NCBI GenBank assembly: GCA_036403035.1
Contig: DASWRT010000346.1
Span: 1 to 11,064 of the forward strand
Length of the DNA: 11,064 bases
Direction of reading: 5' to 3'
Source of the DNA: DASWRT01 sp036403035
GTDB lineage: Bacteria; Pseudomonadota; Alphaproteobacteria; ATCC43930; CGMCC-115725
Shown here: in pieces, positions 6,004 to 11,064 of the stretch
How positions within the stretch are numbered: position 1 is the first letter of the stretch
Layout of the letters: every line of letters begins with the position of its first letter
Notes under the pieces: model-generated
The model's input: the letters and a program-made list of their open reading frames with translations, nothing else
The model's database searches: none
Told to the model about the DNA's origin: nothing
Program-made: the position numbers and the translations under genes

Positions 6004-7557
6004 ATGAGAGTCGCCGATAAAGCCGTCGAGCGCGCTGTGCCGCGTGCGCGGGCATACAAGATGCTGGTGATGGCTGCGCTGCTCGTGCCGGCCCTCCTGT
6101 TCGCGGCAGTCGCGTGGCAGGACCGCCGCGGCGGCCTCCGCGAGGCGGCGGAGGATGCGGCGCAGGCCGCGGCAATCCTTCAGCAGCATGCGCTCAGCGT
6201 GTTAGAGGCGCACGGGCTGGTTGCCGGCCGGGCCGATGACGTGATCTTGGCCGCCATCGATCCTGGCTATTTCACTGGTTTCTGGCGCAGTGTGGGCCAA
6301 TCGCGCGACGCTGTCGCCGGCCTCGTACGTGAGGATGGGACGATCCTCGCCCGCAACCCGTCGCTCCCGCCCGATGTCGTCGCGCCCTTCCCCGATGCGC
6401 CGATGGCGCAGGCGGTTCGCAAGGCGCATGAGGGCGTGTTCCGCGCGCGTTCGAGCATCGACGGCGTTGAGCGGTTCTATGCCTTCCGCAAGCTTGCCGG
6501 CTACCCCGTCTTCGTCGTCTACGGCACGGACGCTTCGGCGGCGCTGCGGCGATGGCAGGGCGACCTCGTCGCCTATGGCGGATTCTTCGGCGTCGCCGCG
6601 CTCGCGCTCGTGCTGACGGTGCTGTCGACGCTGCGGCGCACCCGCGAGGAGGAGGCCGCGGTGCAGCAGTGGCGCGAGGCGGCTTTGCGGGCGGACGCTG
6701 AGGCGGAACGGCGGATCGCGGCCGAACAGCGGCTCCATCAGGCGCAGAAGATGGAGACGCTGGGCCAGCTCACCGGCGGCGTCGTGCACGATTTCAACAA
6801 CCTGCTCGCCGTGATCATCGCCAATCTCGAAATGTTGCGCGGCCGGCAGAACAGCCGGCGCGACGAGAAGAGGGTCGACAATGCGCTCGCGGCGGCGGAG
6901 TGCGGCGCGAAGGCGGTCCGGTCGCTTCTCGCCTTCGCCCGCCGGCAGCCGCTGCATACGGAGGCGTTCGACGTCAACGCCGCGTTGCGCGGCATGGAGG
7001 ATCTGCTGCGGCAGTCGATCGGGAAGAGGGTGGCGCTCTGCATGGATCTTGCGCCGAACGCTTGGCCGGTCGAAGCGGACGCCAGCCAGACCGTCCTCGC
7101 GGTGCTGAACCTCGCCGTCAACGCGCGCGACGCGATGCCGGACGGCGGTACGCTGTGGCTCAGGACGTGGAACACGACGCTGCGCGAGGATGCGCAAGGG
7201 CCCGACCGCGAGTTCGTCGTGCTCGCCGTCGCGGACACCGGTACGGGCATGCCGCCGGAAGTGGTCCGCCGCGGCTTCGAGCCGTTCTTCACGACGAAGG
7301 AGCCGGGGAAGGGCACCGGCCTCGGCCTCAGCCAAGTCTACGGCTTCGCCGAACAGAGCCGCGGGAGGGTCACGATCCGCAGCGAAGTCGGCCGGGGTAC
7401 GACCGTCACGCTCTACCTGCCGCGCGCCGCCGCTGCGGGGCGGTTCCAACCGGCGGGCGTCGGCGGCGCGGTTCCGGCGGTGCCGGCCGGTATTCCTGCC
7501 GCGAAGCCTTTGCAGGCCGACTGCGACATGGATGCGCTTCTCGTCGAAATGGCCTGA
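6004..7557 (+). CDS. Membrane sensor histidine kinase, unpartnered
   Basis: Two-component sensor kinase, 517 aa. A basic N-terminus is followed by membrane helix 1 (about 20-38), then a periplasmic region (about 39-188) that looks like a PDC/Cache-type sensor (AGLVREDGTILARNP; YAFRKLAGYPVFVVYG), helix 2 (about 189-210) and a charged coiled-coil linker (211-248). The phosphoacceptor is His262 in GGVVHDFNNLL. The ATPase domain has N-box Asn373 (NLAVNARDAM), G1 DTGTGM (411-416), F-box FEPFFTTK and G2 GTGLGLS (437-443), so it should be active. This HDFNN class often carries a C-terminal receiver; here only an Ala/Pro/Gly-rich tail (about 475-517) follows. The ATG at 6004 is preferred because it places basic residues before helix 1; ATG 6061 is an alternative and neither has a strong ribosome site. 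The longer upstream open frame reads as non-coding. The ligand is unknown; a link to urea or nitrogen is only positional. Confidence 0.88.
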   Translation: MRVADKAVERAVPRARAYKMLVMAALLVPALLFAAVAWQDRRGGLREAAEDAAQAAAILQQHALSVLEAHGLVAGRADDVILAAIDPGYFTGFWRSVGQSRDAVAGLVREDGTILARNPSLPPDVVAPFPDAPMAQAVRKAHEGVFRARSSIDGVERFYAFRKLAGYPVFVVYGTDASAALRRWQGDLVAYGGFFGVAALALVLTVLSTLRRTREEEAAVQQWREAALRADAEAERRIAAEQRLHQAQKMETLGQLTGGVVHDFNNLLAVIIANLEMLRGRQNSRRDEKRVDNALAAAECGAKAVRSLLAFARRQPLHTEAFDVNAALRGMEDLLRQSIGKRVALCMDLAPNAWPVEADASQTVLAVLNLAVNARDAMPDGGTLWLRTWNTTLREDAQGPDREFVVLAVADTGTGMPPEVVRRGFEPFFTTKEPGKGTGLGLSQVYGFAEQSRGRVTIRSEVGRGTTVTLYLPRAAAAGRFQPAGVGGAVPAVPAGIPAAKPLQADCDMDALLVEMA

Positions 7558-7584
7558 ACGTAGCGCGCGGCGGGTCGCCCGGTT

Positions 7585-8604
7585 TCAGCCGCGCTCGGCG
7601 TCGTCCCGGTCAACCGCGCTGCGCAGCAGCCGGCGCAGCGTCGGCAGGTCCTCCGTCTCGAACGGCACCGCCCGGCAGAGCTGCATCGCGAGCAGGCCGA
7701 TGCGCGCGGTGCGCGTCGCGGCGATCGCCCCTTCGCCGAGCTTCGCCGCGACCACTTCCGTCAGCGCGCCGCCGAGCTGCTGCGCGACCAGTCCGCCGGC
7801 CACGTCGCTCGCCGCGACGATCGCCGCGCCGCTGAGCAGCCGACGCACGAGGAACAGCGTTCCGGCGAAGCCGGTGCGGTGGCCGTAGATCTGGGCGATC
7901 TCGCGGATCATGCGCAGGTTGCGCCAGAGCATCGCCACCGTATCGAGCGCCGCGGTCGGCACGACAGCGGTCAGCACCCCGGCGTCGCGCGCCCCGCGGC
8001 CGACGGCGGCATAGGCGCGGCGGTCGAGTGGCGCCAGCACCTCCTGCCCGAAGAGGCGCAGCAGCGGTTCCGGCGCGTGCGCGACATGCGCAAGCTCGCG
8101 GAAGCGCGCATAGGCCGTGGCGCCATGCGGCAGCGCGGCGGCGACCTCGTCGAGCAGCAGCCGGAGCGGCGCCGTCTCGCCGTGCGTGAGCGCCGCCTGC
8201 AAGCGCAGCCGCGCATCATCGACGCCGCGCAGCCGCGCCACCGCGCGGATCTCGCGCACCGTGGCGACGATCGCGCTCGCGGCGGCGAGGGCGGCAAGCG
8301 CCATGAAGCCGGCGCCGAGCGCCCAATGCCGGGCGTACTGCGCCTCGACGAACGCGACGAAATCGACGCCGACGATCCCGGCGAGAAGCGCGGCGACGCT
8401 GCCGGCGAACCAGCGCAGCGGGCGGAAGCGCGACCGGCGCGGTGTCGGCGGCGGCTCGGCCGGACCCGGCGCTCCGTCCAAGGCCGGCGGCACGAGCGGC
8501 TGCGAGGTCGGCGGGGGCGTCGGGGCGCGTTCGAAGGCGAAGCTGTCGGGCGTGCCGACGGCGGGAGCCTGCCGCGGGCGCCGCGTGTCGTCCGGGCCGC
8601 TCAC
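7585..8604 (-). CDS. ycjF: YcjF-like DUF697 inner-membrane protein
   Basis: 339-aa membrane protein of the YcjF/HI0043-like family (DUF697). Residues 1-60 are a proline-rich cytoplasmic segment. Two hydrophobic helices lie at about 64-86 and 95-116. A charged helical region follows (VREIRAVARLRGVDDARLRLQAAL), then the C-terminal DUF697 part (LTAVVPTAALDTVAMLWRNLRMIREIAQIYG at about 211-240, then GFAGTLFLVRRLLSGAA and glycine/alanine-rich helices). Function is not established; in enterobacteria its homologue sits with ycjX beside the phage-shock (psp) genes. The start is a GTG at 8602-8604 overlapping the ycjX stop as GTGA, which implies translational coupling; the open frame continues upstream but only as a shadow of ycjX. 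It converges with the kinase gene, 27 nt away, with no visible terminator. Confidence 0.85.
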   Translation of the reverse strand: MSGPDDTRRPRQAPAVGTPDSFAFERAPTPPPTSQPLVPPALDGAPGPAEPPPTPRRSRFRPLRWFAGSVAALLAGIVGVDFVAFVEAQYARHWALGAGFMALAALAAASAIVATVREIRAVARLRGVDDARLRLQAALTHGETAPLRLLLDEVAAALPHGATAYARFRELAHVAHAPEPLLRLFGQEVLAPLDRRAYAAVGRGARDAGVLTAVVPTAALDTVAMLWRNLRMIREIAQIYGHRTGFAGTLFLVRRLLSGAAIVAASDVAGGLVAQQLGGALTEVVAAKLGEGAIAATRTARIGLLAMQLCRAVPFETEDLPTLRRLLRSAVDRDDAERG

Positions 8605-9974
8605 CACGTCTTGTCTCCGATCAGGAACTCCAGCGCCTCGTCGAGCCCGAGATGCGGCGCGCCGGTGCCGGGCGTCGGCGATAGGCGCGGCGGCCGGAAG
8701 ACCGGGAAGTCCGGCGCAGCGACCGTCCAGTGCTCCGGCGCCGGTACGTCGGCCGGCACCTCGCCGGGGAACAGGATGGCCGGCTCGGTCGCGCCGACCG
8801 GGATGCCGGAGAGCATGCCGACGCGCTGTCCCTCGAACGTCCCGATGCCCGGCTCGGTGCAGCGGACCGACGCCACGATGGTGAAGCTGACCGCCGCGCC
8901 GCGGAAGCGGAGATCGAGCGCGGAGCCGACCGTCATCTTTTCCAGGAGCTGCCGCAGGTTCGCGTACTGGCGCGGCGTCACGTGGTCGGCCTTGGTCGCC
9001 ACGAACAGCACCTTGTCGATGCGTCCCGCGCCGAGCAGCGAGGCGAGCCACCCTGTCTTGCCGACGCGGAAGCTTTCGAGCACCCCGGCGAGCGCGAGCC
9101 GCGCATCCTCGAAGGCCGCCGGGCCGCGGTTGAGCGCGTGCAGCACGTCGACCAGCACGACCTGCCGGTCGAACCGCCGGAAATGCTCGCGGTAGAACCG
9201 CTCGACGACGTGGCGGCGGTACGTGTCGAACCGCTCCGCCATCAGCGCGTGAAGCGATCCTCTCTTCGGTCCTTTCCCATTCTTCCCCTCTGCGACGGGG
9301 AGCGGGCAGAACGACAGCATCGGCGCGCCCTCGTGCTCGCCCGGCGCCACGAGCCGCCCCGGTTGCAGCAGGCTCAGCCCTTCGCCGCGGCAGGCGAGAA
9401 GGTAGTCACGATAGAGGTCGGCGGCGGTCCGCGCCGTCGCCTCGTCGGCGGGAGCATCGGGCGGGTGCGCGGCGAGAAAGCCGCGCCACGCCGCCGCGAG
9501 CGCGGCGCGCGGCGGCGTCTCGGCGAGCGTCAGCGTCGCCCGCGACCAAGCGGCGAAGTCCTGGCGCAGCATCGGCAGGTCGAGCAGCCACTCGCCGGGA
9601 TAGTCGATCAGGTCGAGGTTGAGCGTCGCGAGGCCGCCCGCGGCCCGCCGTACGGCGAGGTTCGCCGGCCGGTAGCGGATCGCGACGCGGATCCGGCTCG
9701 TGCCCGTCGTGCTCGGCGGCCAGCGCGGCGGGACGGCGGCGAAGCTCTGCATCAATTCGGCATAGGGAAAATGCCGCTGCGACGGTTCCGCCCGCGTATC
9801 GACCTTCGCCGCGGCGAGTTGCCGGCGTGCGGCGAGTCGCATCAGCGGCAGCGCGCGCGGGTCGACGCCGGCCGCGAGCAAATTGTGGACAAGCGACGTG
9901 ATGAACACCGTCTTCCCCGCGCCGCTCAACCCGGTGACGGCGAGCCGCACCGTCGTCTCGGGGAACGGGATCAC
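8601..9974 (-). CDS. ycjX: YcjX-like P-loop NTPase (DUF463)
   Basis: 457-aa cytoplasmic P-loop protein of the YcjX/DUF463 family, which is GTPase-like; homologues accompany ycjF and are linked to envelope or phage-shock stress. Visible are the P-loop GLSGAGKT (15-22) after TVRLAVT, family signature FITSLVHNLL, a DxxG-like switch in LIDYPGEWLLDLP (Asp124-Gly127), VVLVDVLHALNRGP (about 272-285), and FVATKADHV with a TKAD guanine-specificity motif (327-330). The length is near the family norm. A GTG at 9972-9974 is the first start in the open frame and begins close to the P-loop strand as in homologues; no clear ribosome site precedes it. A Lys/Gly-rich stretch around residues 226-239 (VAEGKNGKGPKRG) resembles the urtA-urtB repeat at DNA level. 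Upstream lies palindromic element copy 2; downstream ycjF overlaps by 4 nt. Confidence 0.9.
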   Translation of the reverse strand: MIPFPETTVRLAVTGLSGAGKTVFITSLVHNLLAAGVDPRALPLMRLAARRQLAAAKVDTRAEPSQRHFPYAELMQSFAAVPPRWPPSTTGTSRIRVAIRYRPANLAVRRAAGGLATLNLDLIDYPGEWLLDLPMLRQDFAAWSRATLTLAETPPRAALAAAWRGFLAAHPPDAPADEATARTAADLYRDYLLACRGEGLSLLQPGRLVAPGEHEGAPMLSFCPLPVAEGKNGKGPKRGSLHALMAERFDTYRRHVVERFYREHFRRFDRQVVLVDVLHALNRGPAAFEDARLALAGVLESFRVGKTGWLASLLGAGRIDKVLFVATKADHVTPRQYANLRQLLEKMTVGSALDLRFRGAAVSFTIVASVRCTEPGIGTFEGQRVGMLSGIPVGATEPAILFPGEVPADVPAPEHWTVAAPDFPVFRPPRLSPTPGTGAPHLGLDEALEFLIGDKTW

Positions 9975-10008
9975 GCCGCTGCTCGGGGAAGGGAAGGGCG
10001 CAAGATTG

Positions 10009-10237
10009 AACCTGAATCGGAGATCGGGGGGATGATTTGGGGATCAGGGGGATACCAAAAAAGGGAACGCTTTAACGCAAAGGCCGCAAAGTACACGCGA
10101 AGGCCGCAATGGAAACGACTGCGCACCTGCGGCGCGCAAAGCAACTTACCTTCGCGTTCTTCGCGAACCCTCCGCGTCCTTTGCGTTGAAGCGTGAATTT
10201 TATTTTTCTCTTATCCTGCCGATCCCCGATTCAGGTT
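10009..10237. repeat. Long imperfect palindromic element, copy 2, between crotonase gene and ycjX
   Basis: A 229-bp relative of the element at 4711-4957. It has perfect 12-bp terminal inverted repeats, AACCTGAATCGG (10009-10020) and CCGATTCAGGTT (10226-10237). The left arm has GATCGGGGGGATGAT and GGATCAGGGGGATAC, followed by AACGCAAAGG/CGCAAAG-type heptads (10073-10110). The central hairpin is TGCGCACC-TGC-GGCGCGCA (10120-10138) with one mismatch. The right arm has TTCGCGTTC, TTCGCGAACC, TCCGCGTCC and TTTGCGTTGAAGCG. It has the same plus-strand orientation as copy 1, judged by the loop TGC and motif order, although the flanking genes run on the opposite strand. It fills the space from 22 nt past the crotonase stop to 34 nt before the ycjX start. 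No target-site duplication is evident. Confidence 0.85.
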
Positions 10238-10258
10238 TCCTTTTCCGCTACTGTCGGC

Positions 10259-11064
10259 TCACCGTCCCTTGAACGCCGGGCTGCGCTTGCCGAAGAACGC
10301 GGCCTTGCCTTCGGCGTGGTCTTCGGTGCCGAAGAGCAGGCTCTGCGCGTCGATCTCGATCTCCAGCATCGCGTCGAGCGCAGCCGGCGCGCGGGCGAGG
10401 GCGGACTTGGTCAGCGCAGTCGCGGCCGGCGCCGCGGCGGCGAAGAGGCGGGCGCGCCGTATCGCTTCCGGCAGCGCCTCGCCCGGCCGGGCGAGCCGGT
10501 CGGCGAGGCCGATCCGCGCCGCCTCGCGCCCGTCGATCGCCTCGCCGAGGATCATCAGCTCCTTGGCCCGGCCGAGCCCGACGCGCTGCGGCAGCGACCA
10601 CAGCAGCCCCGCGTCGGGGACGAGGCCGACCTTCCCGAACGAGGCGCAGAACTTGGCGTCGTCGGCGGCGACGACGTGGTCGCAGGCGGCGGCGAGCGAC
10701 ATGCCGGCGCCGTAGGCGTAGCCCTCCACCGCGGCGATCACCGGCTTCGGCCCGGCGACGATCAGCCGGACGGTACGGTGCAGGCCGCGCAGCCGCGACC
10801 GTGCGCCGAGCGGATCTCCTTCGGGCATCGAGGAAAGATCGCCGCCGGCGCAGAACGTCCCGCCGGCGCCGGTCAGCACGATCGCGCGGCACGTCGCGTC
10901 GGCGGTCAGCGTTTCGAGCGCCCGGAACAGCGCCTCGCGCAGATCGAGGCTCAGCGCGTTCCGCTTCGCGGGCATGTTCAGCGTGACGATCGCGACATCG
11001 GCGCCGGCCTCCGCGAGCCCCGTCGCGAACGCGACCCCGAGCCCCGAGGACGCGCCGGTGACGA
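10259..11064 (-). CDS. Enoyl-CoA hydratase/isomerase (crotonase) family protein, 5' partial, chimeric N-terminus
   Basis: Crotonase-fold enzyme acting on an acyl-CoA. Counting from the Met at 10973-10975: MPAKRNALSLDLREAL (1-16), oxyanion-hole segment TFCAGGDLSSM (40-50), second oxyanion element EGYAYGAGMSLA (84-95), and GKVGLVPDAGLLWSLP (114-129). Glu139 in AKELMIL aligns with the second catalytic Glu of mitochondrial hydratase, while the first catalytic Glu position is not a Glu and VPDAG carries Asp121. That pattern fits a PaaG-like isomerase better than a classical hydratase; the substrate cannot be read. Met1 is not the likely start, because the preceding codons encode the normal first crotonase strand (DVAIVTLN). 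Upstream of that the open frame reads VTGASSGLG, a dehydrogenase-type motif, and runs off the window. It is on the same strand as ycjX, 284 nt upstream of it. Confidence 0.85.
   Translation of the reverse strand, partial: VTGASSGLGVAFATGLAEAGADVAIVTLNMPAKRNALSLDLREALFRALETLTADATCRAIVLTGAGGTFCAGGDLSSMPEGDPLGARSRLRGLHRTVRLIVAGPKPVIAAVEGYAYGAGMSLAAACDHVVAADDAKFCASFGKVGLVPDAGLLWSLPQRVGLGRAKELMILGEAIDGREAARIGLADRLARPGEALPEAIRRARLFAAAAPAATALTKSALARAPAALDAMLEIEIDAQSLLFGTEDHAEGKAAFFGKRSPAFKGR
11003..11062 (-). other. SDR-type Rossmann signature fused in frame to the crotonase
   Basis: Read on the minus strand in the crotonase frame, these 20 codons give VTGASSGLGVAFATGLAEAG. TGxxxGxG followed by an amphipathic helix is the NAD(P)-binding start of short-chain dehydrogenases/reductases. 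It leads through ADVAI directly into the crotonase strand VTLN. The SDR catalytic Ser-Tyr-Lys region is absent, so this is only the first beta-alpha unit. Whether more SDR sequence lies upstream cannot be seen. Confidence 0.65.

Noticed and set aside
8730..10196. Long plus-strand open frame opposite ycjX
   Set aside because: It is a compositional shadow of ycjX and runs into the palindromic element; no recognisable domain.

Overview
The window is GC-rich DNA, most likely from an alphaproteobacterium. This rests on family-level resemblance of the proteins (urea-type ABC transporter, YcjX/YcjF pair, crotonase), high-GC codon choice and short palindromic intergenic repeats; no rRNA or marker gene is present, so it is an inference. 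I see no tRNA, rRNA, CRISPR array, transposase or phage gene.

The left half (2-5662, plus strand) is a urea-uptake ABC transporter operon in canonical order: urtA (5' end cut by the window), urtB, urtC, urtD, urtE. UrtA binds urea in the periplasm, UrtB and UrtC form the membrane channel, and UrtD and UrtE are the two ATPases. urtB-urtC-urtD are packed tightly (1-2 nt gaps). The other two junctions hold repeats: a GC-rich hairpin repeat (about 1022-1105) between urtA and urtB, and a 247-bp long imperfect palindrome (4711-4957) between urtD and urtE. A strong intrinsic terminator (5682-5713) follows urtE. No urease genes follow.

The centre (5711-7557, plus strand) has a structured, then locally AT-rich, roughly 290-bp leader with two perfect dyads. 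It is followed by an unpartnered membrane sensor histidine kinase of the HDFNN type. No response regulator is in the window.

The right half is on the minus strand. From right to left in transcription order it has a crotonase-fold (enoyl-CoA hydratase/isomerase) gene running off the window edge, a second copy of the same palindromic element (10009-10237), ycjX (P-loop GTPase-like), and ycjF (DUF697 membrane protein) overlapping ycjX by 4 nt. The kinase and ycjF converge with a 27-nt gap.

The two most notable observations are these. First, the crotonase reading frame continues upstream without a stop into a short-chain-dehydrogenase-type nucleotide-binding signature, which looks like a chimeric junction. 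Second, a dispersed palindromic element occurs twice, once splitting urtD from urtE. I did not find a clearly new multi-gene system; most genes belong to known families.
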